The position numbers were made by a program, and so were the translations under genes. Positions 8,286 to 17,285 of a stretch of DNA of 64,000 nt are shown here, piece by piece. Source of the DNA: Halomonas sp. CH40 (GTDB lineage Bacteria; Pseudomonadota; Gammaproteobacteria; Pseudomonadales; Halomonadaceae); NCBI GenBank assembly GCA_041875495.1, contig CP112982.1, positions 2,914,001 through 2,978,000 of the forward strand, written 5' to 3'. Under the pieces are notes generated by a model, which was not told the DNA's origin, made no database searches, and saw only the letters and a program-made list of their open reading frames with translations. Numbering within the stretch: the first letter of the stretch is position 1; the number at the start of each line of letters is the position of its first letter.

Positions 8286-9350
8286 TCAGGGAGAAACAAT
8301 GATCTTGACCTGCGATTTATCGTTGAGCAGCGCCTCAAACCCCTGCTCAACTACCGCCTTGAGGGGAATCCGCTGGGTCACCATATCTTCCGCGCGGAAG
8401 TAACCTTTCTGCATCAGCGCCATCACCGCGGAGTAGATATGCCGATAGGCAATAATCCCCTTCATGGTGCGCTCCTGAATGACCAGGTCATTGGGCTGGA
8501 AACTGGCCTCGCCTTCCCAGATACTCACCACCACGGTTTCACCGCCCGCATGGGTGCTATGTAGCGCCTGGTTGAGTACCGCCGGAATGCCGGTGACCTC
8601 GAACGCCACATCTACGCCGCCATCGCTGAGCGTCTGCAGTTTGGCAACGGCATCCTCCTGCTCAGGGTCAATGACCACAGCGCCCAGTGATTCAGCCTTG
8701 GCTTTGCGCGCAGACGAAATTTCCACTGCGTAGATCTGCGCGGCCCCAGCCGCCTTCAGTGCTTCGATAGTCATCAGGCCAATCGGCCCGGCACCAAAAA
8801 CAGCCGCGCTATCACCGGCTTTCAGGCTGCTCTGGCGCACTGCATGCAGCCCCACCGCAGCAGGCTCGACCAGAGCACCCTGCTCAAAGCTGAGGTCATC
8901 CGGCAGCACATGCACCATATGCTCGCCCATCACGGTGAACTCGGAAAAACCGCCACCCCCGCCGGACAACCCGTGAAAGCCCAACTGCGGCGACAGGTTA
9001 TAGCGCTCCATCAGGTAGGCGCCATCCTGGTTGGGGGAAAGAATCGGCTCAATTGCCACCCGGTCGCCGACCTTGACCCGGGTGACCTTGTCGCCAACTT
9101 CCACGACTTCACCGGCAAACTCATGGCCCATGATGATCGGCGCCTTGTCACCGCTGATCGGGTGCGGCGCATCCACCGGGATAAAGATTGGCCCGGCGGC
9201 GTACTCGTGCAGGTCGCTGCCACAGATACCGCAAGCGGCCACCTTGACCTTGACCTCATGGGCGTCGCGGATGCTTGGCACCTCCGCCTGTTCAACGCGA
9301 AGGTCTTTGGCAGCGTACCAGACGGCTGCCTGCATGCTGGATGTGCTCAT
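8286..9350 (-). CDS. bdhA: Zinc-dependent 2,3-butanediol dehydrogenase-like enzyme
   Basis: NAD(H)-dependent medium-chain dehydrogenase that would interconvert acetoin and 2,3-butanediol, or a related vicinal diol or ketone. The 354-residue protein has the catalytic-zinc motifs CGICGSDLHEY and GHEFAGEVVEVG, the GAGPIGLM nucleotide-binding turn, and a C-terminus (YFRAEDMVTQRI, KIIVSP) typical of R,R-butanediol dehydrogenases. It lies 12 bp downstream of a flavin monooxygenase gene on the same strand, and both are divergent from an AcoR-like sigma54 activator. Together these suggest a substrate-induced ketone or acetoin pathway. The real substrate may be another secondary alcohol. Confidence 0.85.
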   Translation of the reverse strand: MSTSSMQAAVWYAAKDLRVEQAEVPSIRDAHEVKVKVAACGICGSDLHEYAAGPIFIPVDAPHPISGDKAPIIMGHEFAGEVVEVGDKVTRVKVGDRVAIEPILSPNQDGAYLMERYNLSPQLGFHGLSGGGGGFSEFTVMGEHMVHVLPDDLSFEQGALVEPAAVGLHAVRQSSLKAGDSAAVFGAGPIGLMTIEALKAAGAAQIYAVEISSARKAKAESLGAVVIDPEQEDAVAKLQTLSDGGVDVAFEVTGIPAVLNQALHSTHAGGETVVVSIWEGEASFQPNDLVIQERTMKGIIAYRHIYSAVMALMQKGYFRAEDMVTQRIPLKAVVEQGFEALLNDKSQVKIIVSP

Positions 9351-9362
9351 AAGTAAGGCTCC

Positions 9363-11180
9363 TTATGTTTTACGCAGTGTGATGAACAGGCTGAAGCCCA
9401 TAGACAGGTGTTTCAAGCCCTTCCATACGCGCCTTGAGCTGCAGCGCCAGATAATGCGAGTAATGGCGCGACTGGTGCAGGTTGCCGCCGTGGAACCATA
9501 GCGCTTGCTGTTGGGTGGGTTTCCACATATTGCGCAGCTCACCTTCCCAGGGGCCTGGGTCTTTGGTGGTGTCTGACCCAAGCCCCAGCATTTACCCACT
9601 TTATCCGCCACTTCCTGGGATATCAGCCGCGCCGCCCAGCCGTTCATCGAGCCATAGCCGGTGGCGTAGACAATCAGGTCAGCCTCCAGCTCACTGCCAT
9701 CGCTTAAGGTGATCGAGTTCGGGTTGATACGCTCAATGCCCACCCCGCTGCGCAGCTTGATATCACCGCTGGCTACCAGGTCACAGGCGCCTACATCAAT
9801 ATAGTAGCCAGAGCCACGGCGCAGGTATTTCAGAAACAGACCGGAGTCGTCATCGCCAAAATCAAGCAGGAAACCGGCATCTTCGAGCTTTTGATAGAAG
9901 GCGGCATCACGCTTACGCACTGCATCAAAGGCTGGTCGCTGGAAGTCCGGCAAGACCTTGTAGGGAATCGAGGCGAACAGCAGGTCTGCCTTGTCATGGG
10001 TCAGGCCATTCTCCACCGCCTGCTCTGAGTATAGCGGCCCCAACACTTCCTCCATCAGGGAATCCGACTTGACGATATGCGTTGATGAACGCTGCACCAT
10101 GGTCACATCCGCATCGTGCTCCCACAGGGCGGCGGCAATATCGTGGGCCGAGTTGTTCGAACCGATGATGACGCATTTCTTGCCCTTGTAGGCATCCGGC
10201 CCCGGGTGCTGGCTGGAATGCTGCTGCTCACCTTCAAAGCTTTCCGCCCCTGGAAAACTCGGCACATTCGGCATCCCTGACATACCCGTGGCCATCACCA
10301 GCTGCTGGGGCCGCAGGGTAATCTCCTCGCCATCACGGTTGACCTTGACCACCCACTCACCGGCGGCTTCATCGTAGTGAGCGCCCTGGCATTCCGTGGA
10401 GCTCCAGTAATTCAGCTCCATGACTTTAGTGTACATTTCCAGCCAGTCGCCCAGTTTGTCCTTGGGCGCAAATACCGGCCAGTTTTCCGGGAAGGGAATA
10501 TACGGTAGATGGTCGTACCAGACCGGATCATGCAGACACAGTGACTTATAACGGTTGCGCCAGGAATCTCCCGCCCTTGGGTTACGTTCGATGATGATGG
10601 TGGGAATACCCATCTGCTTGAGGCGTGCCCCCAGGCCAATCCCGCCCTGGCCACCGCCAATCACCACGCAATACGGCTGGCGGGTATAGCCCAACTCGGC
10701 TTCTTCACGGGCGCACCCTTCCTGCCAGGTTTCCCGCTGTTTGTTGGCGCCATGCTCAGCCCCCTTCGGGCGCTGGTGATTGCGCGGCTCAGGAAAATCG
10801 TTTAACGCCTGCATGGTAGTCAGTAACGTCCAGCATTTACCGTCTTTCAGGCGCAGATACCCCTTCCCGCTGGCCACAGCCGTCTTGAAGGTTACCCAGC
10901 CTTCGCAGATAGCCTCGTTCTGGGTGGCCTCGCCCTCCAGCTGCCAGTCCGTTGGCTGGGTATGGGCCAGGGTGGCCTCCAGCATGGCGTGTATTTCCTC
11001 CCGGCCTTCACAGGTTTTCAGGTTCCAGGTAAACGCCAGAAAATCTCGCCAATAGCATTCATCGGCAAACAGCGCAGTCACCTGGGCAATATCACCGCTT
11101 TTAAGGGCGTTATCGAATTGGCTCAGCCAGGCTTGAACCGTTTCAGTGGCATTTTGTTGTGTCATGGATTCTTGTGTCAT
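9363..11180 (-). CDS. Flavin-containing monooxygenase with NTF2-like N-terminus, probable C-terminal frameshift
   Basis: NAD(P)H/FAD monooxygenase of the FMO/YUCCA class. The first about 125 residues form a SnoaL/NTF2-like fold. The FAD site VVIGGGQGGIGLGARL, an FMO-type FEGEQQHSSQHP, and the NADPH site VIIGSNNSAHDIAAAL follow. After about residue 534 the frame changes: the open frame gives a nonsense tail to 9363, while the minus frame 9370-9591 encodes the tail I expect for this family, including DPGPWEGELRNMWKP and FHGGNLHQSRHYS. A single missing T near 9576 (minus-strand GGGTCAGAC instead of GGGTTCAGAC) would explain it. That is either a real mutation or a sequencing error. The gene has a sigma54 promoter and is followed by the bdhA-like gene. 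Substrate unknown, perhaps a small ketone. Confidence 0.85.
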   Translation of the reverse strand: MTQESMTQQNATETVQAWLSQFDNALKSGDIAQVTALFADECYWRDFLAFTWNLKTCEGREEIHAMLEATLAHTQPTDWQLEGEATQNEAICEGWVTFKTAVASGKGYLRLKDGKCWTLLTTMQALNDFPEPRNHQRPKGAEHGANKQRETWQEGCAREEAELGYTRQPYCVVIGGGQGGIGLGARLKQMGIPTIIIERNPRAGDSWRNRYKSLCLHDPVWYDHLPYIPFPENWPVFAPKDKLGDWLEMYTKVMELNYWSSTECQGAHYDEAAGEWVVKVNRDGEEITLRPQQLVMATGMSGMPNVPSFPGAESFEGEQQHSSQHPGPDAYKGKKCVIIGSNNSAHDIAAALWEHDADVTMVQRSSTHIVKSDSLMEEVLGPLYSEQAVENGLTHDKADLLFASIPYKVLPDFQRPAFDAVRKRDAAFYQKLEDAGFLLDFGDDDSGLFLKYLRRGSGYYIDVGACDLVASGDIKLRSGVGIERINPNSITLSDGSELEADLIVYATGYGSMNGWAARLISQEVADKVGKCWGLGQTPPKTQAPGKVSCAICGNPPNSKRYGSTAATCTSRAITRIIWRCSSRRVWKGLKHLSMGFSLFITLRKT

Positions 11181-11262
11181 AACGCGATCTCCAATCGAGC
11201 ATTATTGTTGTTGGGTGAAAGCGCTATATAAAGCGCCTTGTGTGCAACCACACCCATTACCA

Positions 11263-11278
11263 AGCAGCTCGCGTGCCA
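11263..11278 (-). promoter_or_regulatory. Sigma54 (-24/-12) promoter of the monooxygenase operon
   Basis: The minus strand reads TGGCACGCGAGCTGCT, matching the consensus TGGCACG-N4-TTGCW at all but one position. It lies about 85-95 bp upstream of the monooxygenase start, beside a sigma54-dependent activator gene. Confidence 0.7.
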
Positions 11279-11360
11279 AATCGCCCAAAAACAACTTAAA
11301 TTATTGAAATTAAACAATAAAATAAATGATCAAGGTGTTTTTTTCGGCTTTTTATCGCGG

Positions 11361-11411
11361 ACACCTGTCACACGGTTTACACCCAGGCATTACAGGTGTA
11401 ACACCGCGACA
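11361..11411. promoter_or_regulatory. Paired repeats, likely activator binding sites
   Basis: TGTCACACGGTTTACAC (11366-11382) is mirrored by GTGTAACACCGCGACA (11396-11411), and ACACCTGT (11361) by ACAGGTGT (11392). The pair lies about 90-140 bp upstream of the -24 box, as expected for upstream activating sequences of an NtrC-class regulator. Confidence 0.6.
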
Positions 11412-11523
11412 AAGGTATTAGGTGGATACACAGCAGGCGCATTGACTCCTTGGCGGCAACACCTAGGCTAGGAGGTAGCTAAACGTTTAATAATAATAAT
11501 TACCAACACCCTGTGAGCCTGCC

Positions 11524-13506
11524 ATGCCAACTTCCGTGCCCGCTCGGCTTCACGCTGAACAGCGCCAGCATATTGAACATATCTTCCAGCTTGGCGAGGG
11601 GATGCCCCAGCATGCCCCAGCGCAGCCCACTATTCGCCGCTCCTGGCTGCGCTGTCTGAATGAGTATCGCCTGGACCCTACTCAGCCACGTCCGGCACGG
11701 GTAGTCCCCCAACAAACCCTGATCGAACACCGTGAGTCGGTCGATGAGCTTTTGCATGTGGCCCGCGCCGGGGTGGAACAGCTTTACACCCAGATGGCCC
11801 AACTCGGCTATGTATTGTTGCTGACCGACCATCGTGGCATTACCGTCGAATTTCGCGGCGATCCGCATCAGGATAAGCAGTTGCGCAAGGCGGGGCTTTA
11901 TCTGGGCGCTGACTGGGATGAACGCTTTGCCGGTACCTGTGCGGTAGGCACCTGCCTGCACGACCGTCAGGCGATTATCTGCCATCGTCAGGAACATTTT
12001 GATGCCTCACATATTTCCCTGACCTGCACGGCAGCACCAATCACCGACCCTGATGGCGAGGTGATGGCCGTGCTGGATATTTCCAGCCTGAACTCGCCAA
12101 CCGCCCATGACAGCCAGAACTTCAGCCTGTCACTGGTGACGCTTTATGCCCGCATGATTGAAGACGCCTATTTTCTGCAGAGCTACCGCGACTGTCTGAT
12201 TGTTCGCCTGGACACCTCACGGGAGTTTGTTCACGTCAACGGGCGCGGGCTGATCGCTATTGAGGAAGATGGCCAGGTGATTGCCGCCAACGCGGTTGGG
12301 CGCGAACTGATCAACCGCCATCAGGCGCGCTGGCCGCCCTGGTCGGCGGGGTACGCACCCAGGCTGGCAGAAGTGTTCGAATGTGATATCAGCGATGTGT
12401 TGAGTATCAACAGTGCTACCCAGGATCAGCTGCGGGCCTTTCGCGCCAGGGCAGATAACACCATTCACTTTATCAGCCTGTTAGAGCCACGCCGAGGGCG
12501 TCAAAGCCAGCCAATCAAGCCAATGAACTCAACCTTGCCGGAACCACTGGCCCGTCTGGGAGACGATGATCCCGCCATCCGCAAGGTGCAGAAACTGGCA
12601 GAAAGGCTGCGCAATGAAAGCCGCGTCAATGTACTGATCAGTGGTGAAACCGGCACGGGCAAGGAAGTGGTTGCCCGCGCTCTGCATGACAGTGGCCAGC
12701 GTGCCCAAGGCCCTTTTGTTGCGGTTAATTGCGCCGCCATTCCTGAAGCCTTGATTGAAAGCGAGCTGTTCGGCTATGAAGCCGGTGCCTTTACCGGCGG
12801 CCGTGCCAAGGGCATGCGCGGGCTGATTCCCCAGGCAAGTGGGGGCACTCTGTTTCTGGATGAAATTGGCGATATGCCGCTGACCCTGCAGACCCGCTTA
12901 CTCAGGGTGCTTGCCGAAAGAGAAGTAATGCCACTCGGCGCCAATGCTCCTGTTTGTATCGATATTCGCGTGATTACCGCCACCCATCGCGATATTGACA
13001 CCATGATTCAAAGCGGCGACTTCCGTGAAGATCTTTACTACCGGCTGAATGGCGCCCAACTGCGTCTGCCTACCCTGCGTGAAAGGGCCGATAAACACTT
13101 TGTTATTCGTCAGGTGTTCGATGAACTTGTTGCGGAACGCACCTATGCAACACCTCCTCGCCTAAGAGCCGATGCCATCAGCGCCCTGCTTGCCTACGCT
13201 TGGCCAGGCAATATCCGCCAGCTTAAAAATGCCCTTGGCTTTGCCCTGGCCACCGCAGACAGTGACGAAATAACGGTAAATGATCTGCCAGACCAATGCC
13301 TGAGCCAGCGTATTACCCGGCAAATGGCTCCTCCCATACCCGCCACGCCATCAACCAATACACCCCAGGAGGAACCACTTCTTAGCTTACTGCGCGAACA
13401 CCACTGGAATGTCAGCGCTGTAGCGCGTGCGCTGAGCATTTCCCGGCCTACCGTTTATCGGCGCATGCACCGCCTGGGAATTACGCCGCCTAACTGGAAC
13501 CATTAG
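11524..13506 (+). CDS. Sigma54-dependent activator, AcoR/MimR-like
   Basis: Enhancer-binding protein that activates sigma54 RNA polymerase in response to a small-molecule inducer. The 660 residues carry an N-terminal sensory part (GAF-type, about 85-215, then a PAS-like segment to about 330), an AAA+ core (Walker A GETGTGKE near 370, Walker [12 protein letters not shown], arginine-finger region), and a C-terminal Fis-type helix-turn-helix ([20 protein letters not shown]). The loop that contacts sigma54 reads GAFTGG rather than the usual GAFTGA. There is no receiver domain, so regulation is by ligand, as in AcoR (acetoin). The divergent monooxygenase and butanediol dehydrogenase genes, with their sigma54 promoter, are the obvious targets. 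Confidence 0.92.
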   Translation: MPTSVPARLHAEQRQHIEHIFQLGEGMPQHAPAQPTIRRSWLRCLNEYRLDPTQPRPARVVPQQTLIEHRESVDELLHVARAGVEQLYTQMAQLGYVLLLTDHRGITVEFRGDPHQDKQLRKAGLYLGADWDERFAGTCAVGTCLHDRQAIICHRQEHFDASHISLTCTAAPITDPDGEVMAVLDISSLNSPTAHDSQNFSLSLVTLYARMIEDAYFLQSYRDCLIVRLDTSREFVHVNGRGLIAIEEDGQVIAANAVGRELINRHQARWPPWSAGYAPRLAEVFECDISDVLSINSATQDQLRAFRARADNTIHFISLLEPRRGRQSQPIKPMNSTLPEPLARLGDDDPAIRKVQKLAERLRNESRVNVLISGETGTGKEVVARALHDSGQRAQGPFVAVNCAAIPEALIESELFGYEAGAFTGGRAKGMRGLIPQASGGTLFLDEIGDMPLTLQTRLLRVLAEREVMPLGANAPVCIDIRVITATHRDIDTMIQSGDFREDLYYRLNGAQLRLPTLRERADKHFVIRQVFDELVAERTYATPPRLRADAISALLAYAWPGNIRQLKNALGFALATADSDEITVNDLPDQCLSQRITRQMAPPIPATPSTNTPQEEPLLSLLREHHWNVSAVARALSISRPTVYRRMHRLGITPPNWNH

Positions 13507-14040
13507 TGCTTTAAGCGACACCTCATCAGATATGCCGCTGTCATCCCCGATATCGTTGATTGACTTAAACGCTAGATTGCGCGATCTTGAAGGGTTGCCA
13601 AATTTTTAACCTGATAAGGCAGGTGGGCCGCTACCCTGCCACGCCAGCCTGCCAGATGCTACCGCACCGCGCGTGACACTCTATTGACGCATACAAAGGC
13701 AAGCTGACTACGGCTAAACGCCCTAGTTCCAGGCGTTTAAGGCCGTTCAGCTAACAGCCTATTTTGCACCACCTTCCTCTGCTACAAGACTTGTCACTTC
13801 CATCAATCAGTAGAAGTTTCGTCCTACTTAGCCTGCCAGCCTCTGGCATCTCCCGCTCGCTATATGCCTGCAAATAGCCTTTTATCCAGCAGGTAAGCTG
13901 TCGGTGGTTTTTTGTATATATTAACGGCTTCGTTAGAGTGGTGATCACGCAGCGGCTCAGTGCGACGTCAATTTATGATATTTGTTATCGCACTTGGCCG
14001 CGCCGGCATGTTGATATAAACCAGCTATCGGAGTGATTCC
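13507..14040. other. Long intergenic region before the betaine transporter operon
   Basis: About 530 bp without a convincing gene. It includes a perfect 8-bp inverted repeat (TAAACGCC/GGCGTTTA, 13715-13739, 9-base loop), which could end the upstream transcript. AT-rich stretches around 13905-13990 probably hold the transporter promoter. A 65-codon frame on the minus strand here has no recognisable features. Confidence 0.5.
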
Positions 14041-15009
14041 ATGAAAAAGCTACCGCTATATGCCTTGGCCCTGACAGGCTCCCTGCTTCCTTTGACGGCC
14101 AATGCCCAGGCTGAATGTGGTGACGTATCTGTTGGCGAAATGAACTGGACATCCGGCGGTATCGCGGCCGGTGTGATTGAGTTCTTTCTCGAACAGGGCT
14201 ATGACTGCAATGTCACCGTTGTCCCCTCAGCAACGACTACCGCCATCACGTCACTGGCGGAAAATAATGAGCCGGATATCGTGCCTGAACTCTGGGTCAA
14301 CTCAGCGCCCGCCTACTTCCGTCTGGAAGAAGAAGGCAAGCTGGTCAAAGCTTCTGACACCTTCAGCGATGGCGGCACCGAACACTGGCTGGTTCCTTCC
14401 TATCTGGTAGAAGAGCATCCTGAACTTGCCACTATTGAAGGCGTTCTTGAGAATCCCGAGCTGGTCGGCGGACGCTTTCATAACTGCCCGGATGGCTGGG
14501 GCTGCCGTATCGTCAATGACTCGCTGATTCAGGCGTTTGATTTTGAAGAGCACGGCATGGAAGTCTTCAACCATGGGTCTGGTGAAACCCTGGCCAGTGC
14601 CATGGCGTCCGCCTATGAAAACGAAGAGCCCTACTTCGGCTACTATTGGGGCCCCACCGCACCGCTGGGCAAGTACGATATGGTCAGCGTTGATCTGGGC
14701 GAATACGACGAAGAGATCCACTCCTGTAACCAGGATGCCGATTGTGAAAGCGTTGGCGTGTCGGACTTCCCGGCAGCGGGCGTCTTCAACGTCACCACCG
14801 CTGATTTTGCCGAGCGCGCGCCTGAAGCCTTTGCCCTGGTCGAGAACGTCAGCTTCTCTAACGATCAGATGAGCCAGCTGCTTGCCTGGCATTCTGATAA
14901 TCAGGCCAGCATCGATGAGGCCGTTGTCCACTTCCTGCAGAACAATCAGGAGCAGTGGATGAGCTGGCTCAACGAAGAGGCACAAGCCAACCTTGAAGGG
15001 CTTTTCTAA
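14041..15009 (+). CDS. proX: Glycine betaine ABC transporter substrate-binding protein
   Basis: Periplasmic OpuAC/ProX-family protein that binds quaternary amines (glycine betaine, proline betaine or choline). The 322 residues begin with a signal peptide (MKKLPLYALALTGSLLPLTANA). The mature part shows family features such as GEMNWTSGGIAAGVIEFFLEQGYDC, VPELW, and several Trp/Tyr residues (e.g. YFGYYWGPTAPLGKYD) of the kind that form the aromatic box for the cationic ligand. The start has GGAG 9 bases upstream. It is first in an X-W-V operon; a stable hairpin after its stop probably helps keep the binding protein in excess over the permease. Confidence 0.92.
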   Translation: MKKLPLYALALTGSLLPLTANAQAECGDVSVGEMNWTSGGIAAGVIEFFLEQGYDCNVTVVPSATTTAITSLAENNEPDIVPELWVNSAPAYFRLEEEGKLVKASDTFSDGGTEHWLVPSYLVEEHPELATIEGVLENPELVGGRFHNCPDGWGCRIVNDSLIQAFDFEEHGMEVFNHGSGETLASAMASAYENEEPYFGYYWGPTAPLGKYDMVSVDLGEYDEEIHSCNQDADCESVGVSDFPAAGVFNVTTADFAERAPEAFALVENVSFSNDQMSQLLAWHSDNQASIDEAVVHFLQNNQEQWMSWLNEEAQANLEGLF

Positions 15010-15035
15010 ACCTTACCCAGGTTAACAGGCACATC

Positions 15036-15063
15036 TGGGCGCTGGGATTATCTCCAGCGCCCA
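15036..15063 (+). promoter_or_regulatory. Intercistronic stem-loop between proX and proW
   Basis: A perfect 9-bp GC-rich stem (GGGCGCTGG / CCAGCGCCC) with an 8-base loop and no T-run. Such structures between binding-protein and permease genes stabilise the upstream mRNA or partly terminate; that role is inferred. Confidence 0.6.
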
Positions 15064-15102
15064 ACAAGGTTTAAACGTTTATTCTTTCAAGGTAATCCCA
15101 TC

Positions 15103-16128
15103 ATGGCAGCATACGATTTCGTGTTTGACAATTTGGGGCTGCGCAACTGGTGTGGTGAAAAAACCGGCGGCACCATGAATATGGCAGAGTTGCTGTCAAG
15201 CCGCTCCGCTGAAACTGAAGCATCGCTCTGGGATCTCCCCTTTCCCTCATTGGATAACCTCCACGATGCCTGCCCGGCCATTGCCCAGACCCGGCAACTC
15301 ACCTCTGGTCTGGAGAGTGGCTTTTTAGGCATTAAAGATACGCTTACCATCGTTATTGACCCTATCACCCAACCGCTCAGCTGGATGCTCGACGGCGCCC
15401 TGACCACCTTCCAGTCAACGCCCTGGTGGATCATGATTCCAGCACTTCTCGCTATCGTTTATATTGCTTCCAAGTCGCTGAAGCTGGTGGGCATGGTAGC
15501 GTCATTTTTACTATTTCTGGCCTTTATCGACCACTACGATTACTCGATGCAGACGTTGGCCATCATCTTTGTCTGCTCGGTGGTGTGCGTGCTTCTTGGG
15601 GTGCCCATAGGCATTGCCATGTCGCGTAGCGACAAGTTACAGCGTAGCCTGATACCGATACTCGATATGCTGCAGACCCTGCCACCCTTCGTTTATCTGA
15701 TTCCGCTGATCTTCCTGTTCTCCGTCACCGAGCCCAAGCTCTACGGTATTGCCATCATTTTATATGCCATCGTGCCGGTGATCCGTCTGACCGACTTGGG
15801 TATCCGGCTGGTCGACAAGGATGTGATCGAGGCAGCTAACGCCTTCGGTATGACCAAGCGCCAGAAGCTCTACGGCGTGCAGATCCCGCTGGCATTGCCC
15901 AACATCATGGCGGGCGTCAACCAGACCATCATGATGAGTCTGGCCATGGTGGTCATTGCTTCTCTGGTATCCGCCCCTGGCCTGGGTGTGCTGGTATTGC
16001 GCGGCATTCGTAATTTGGAACTTGGCGTGGGTCTGGTCGCCGGGCTGGGTATCGTGCTGCTGGCCATCATGCTGGACCGTGTTACCAAAGCCGCCCTTGC
16101 GCGCGTTAATACTTCCCAGCAGCAATAG
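15103..16128 (+). CDS. proW: Glycine betaine ABC transporter permease
   Basis: Inner-membrane permease of the ProW/OpuAB family, 341 residues. A soluble N-terminal stretch of about 105 residues, longer than in many relatives but similar to E. coli ProW, precedes about six hydrophobic helices. The BPD-transport signature region (EAANAFGMTKRQKLYGVQIPLALPNIMAGV) that contacts the ATPase is intact. An AAGGT sequence lies shortly before the ATG at 15103. It sits between the binding protein and the ATPase gene, with only 15 bp to the latter. Confidence 0.92.
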   Translation: MAAYDFVFDNLGLRNWCGEKTGGTMNMAELLSSRSAETEASLWDLPFPSLDNLHDACPAIAQTRQLTSGLESGFLGIKDTLTIVIDPITQPLSWMLDGALTTFQSTPWWIMIPALLAIVYIASKSLKLVGMVASFLLFLAFIDHYDYSMQTLAIIFVCSVVCVLLGVPIGIAMSRSDKLQRSLIPILDMLQTLPPFVYLIPLIFLFSVTEPKLYGIAIILYAIVPVIRLTDLGIRLVDKDVIEAANAFGMTKRQKLYGVQIPLALPNIMAGVNQTIMMSLAMVVIASLVSAPGLGVLVLRGIRNLELGVGLVAGLGIVLLAIMLDRVTKAALARVNTSQQQ

Positions 16129-16143
16129 ACCAGGACTTCTATC

Positions 16144-17199
16144 ATGAGCGATCAGGTTAAAGTTTCGATCCAGCATTTATATAAAATTTTTGGCAGTGAC
16201 CCGCTTACGGCACTGGAACACGTCAAGGCAGGCATGGATAAGGCTACTCTTCTTGAAGAACATGGCCATGTGCTTGGATTGCAGGATATCAATGTGGATA
16301 TTCTGGCGGGCAAGATTACCGTTATCATGGGGCTTTCAGGCTCAGGAAAATCCACCTTGATCCGCCACCTGAACCGTCTGATTGACCCCACTGATGGGGC
16401 AGTATTGGTAGACGGTGACGATATTGTTGGATATGACGAGCAGGCCCTGCGTGAACTGCGCCGTTATAAAATGTCGATGGTCTTCCAGAAGTTTGCCCTC
16501 CTGCCCCACCGCACCGTGCTGGAAAACGCCGCCACCCCGATGCTGGTATGCGGTAAAAACCCCGCCGATGCAAAAAAGGAAGGCACTAAATGGCTGGCCC
16601 GTGTCGGCCTACAGGGCAATGAAAATCAGTACCCGCACCAGCTTTCTGGCGGCATGCAGCAGCGCGTCGGGATTGCCCGTGCGCTAACCTCCAACTCGGA
16701 TATCATGCTGATGGACGAAGCGTTTTCAGCCCTTGACCCGCTGATTCGCACCGACATGCAAGGCCTGCTGCTAGAGCTTCAGCAGGAACTGCAGAAAACC
16801 ATCGTGTTCATTACCCACGACCTGGATGAAGCCCTCAAGCTTGCTGATCATCTGGTGATTCTCAATGAAGGCTATATCGTCCAGCAAGGCGAACCTCAGG
16901 ATATCCTGCTGCACCCCAACGATCCTTACATCATGGACTTTGTGCGTGACATCAACCGGGCCCGGGTACTGAGGGTACGCTCTGTAATGGAGAAAACCAC
17001 ACAACCGGTTGACGAAGTATCAGGCGATATCGACGGCGATGACACACTGGAATCCGTGATTGCCCGATCAGAAGGTAACACCCAGAGGGTATATCGCGTT
17101 GTTCAGAATGGAGAGCAGGTCGGGATACTGCATATGAAGGATCTGGTGCGCGCTCTTGTTCCCACAGACCCACCGGAAAAAGACTCTCAGGCTGCGTAG
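16144..17199 (+). CDS. proV: Glycine betaine ABC transporter ATP-binding protein
   Basis: ATPase of the betaine importer, 351 residues. It has the long N-terminal segment of the ProV/OpuAA family, Walker A GLSGSGKST, Q-loop VFQKFALLPHRTV, signature LSGGMQQRVGIARAL, Walker B IMLMDEAFSALDPL and H-loop FITHDLDEA. After about residue 275 there is a reduced regulatory tail ending in one CBS-like segment (RVVQNGEQVGILHMKDLVRALV). E. coli ProV, at about 400 residues, has two CBS modules, so osmotic gating may differ here. It is the last gene of the operon and is followed by a hairpin terminator. Confidence 0.92.
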   Translation: MSDQVKVSIQHLYKIFGSDPLTALEHVKAGMDKATLLEEHGHVLGLQDINVDILAGKITVIMGLSGSGKSTLIRHLNRLIDPTDGAVLVDGDDIVGYDEQALRELRRYKMSMVFQKFALLPHRTVLENAATPMLVCGKNPADAKKEGTKWLARVGLQGNENQYPHQLSGGMQQRVGIARALTSNSDIMLMDEAFSALDPLIRTDMQGLLLELQQELQKTIVFITHDLDEALKLADHLVILNEGYIVQQGEPQDILLHPNDPYIMDFVRDINRARVLRVRSVMEKTTQPVDEVSGDIDGDDTLESVIARSEGNTQRVYRVVQNGEQVGILHMKDLVRALVPTDPPEKDSQAA

Positions 17200-17232
17200 G
17201 AACTTCCAGTTCCCAAAAAGCAATAACAAAGA

Positions 17233-17252
17233 AGGCCACCCGAAGGTGGCCT
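17233..17252. terminator. Terminator between convergent proV and the DUF4214/VWA gene
   Basis: An 8-bp stem AGGCCACC / GGTGGCCT with a CGAA tetraloop lies about 35 bp after proV and the same distance from the convergent gene's stop; the T-tracts are weak. Confidence 0.65.
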
Positions 17253-17285
17253 CTTGTGCTTCAACCCAGGCTTATGGTTGCTGTA

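Larger units (their letters stand above)
11181..11523. other. Divergent control region of the monooxygenase operon and acoR-like gene
   Basis: This 343-bp gap has no gene. It carries a sigma54 promoter for the minus-strand operon, paired TGTC/GACA-type repeats that look like activator binding sites, and a possible sigma70 promoter for the regulator gene (TTGACT at 11442 and TAGGCT at 11464, 16-bp spacing). Confidence 0.65.

Noticed and set aside
13751..13948. 65-codon minus-strand frame before proX
   Set aside because: No homology signature, no ribosome-binding site and atypical composition; probably chance.
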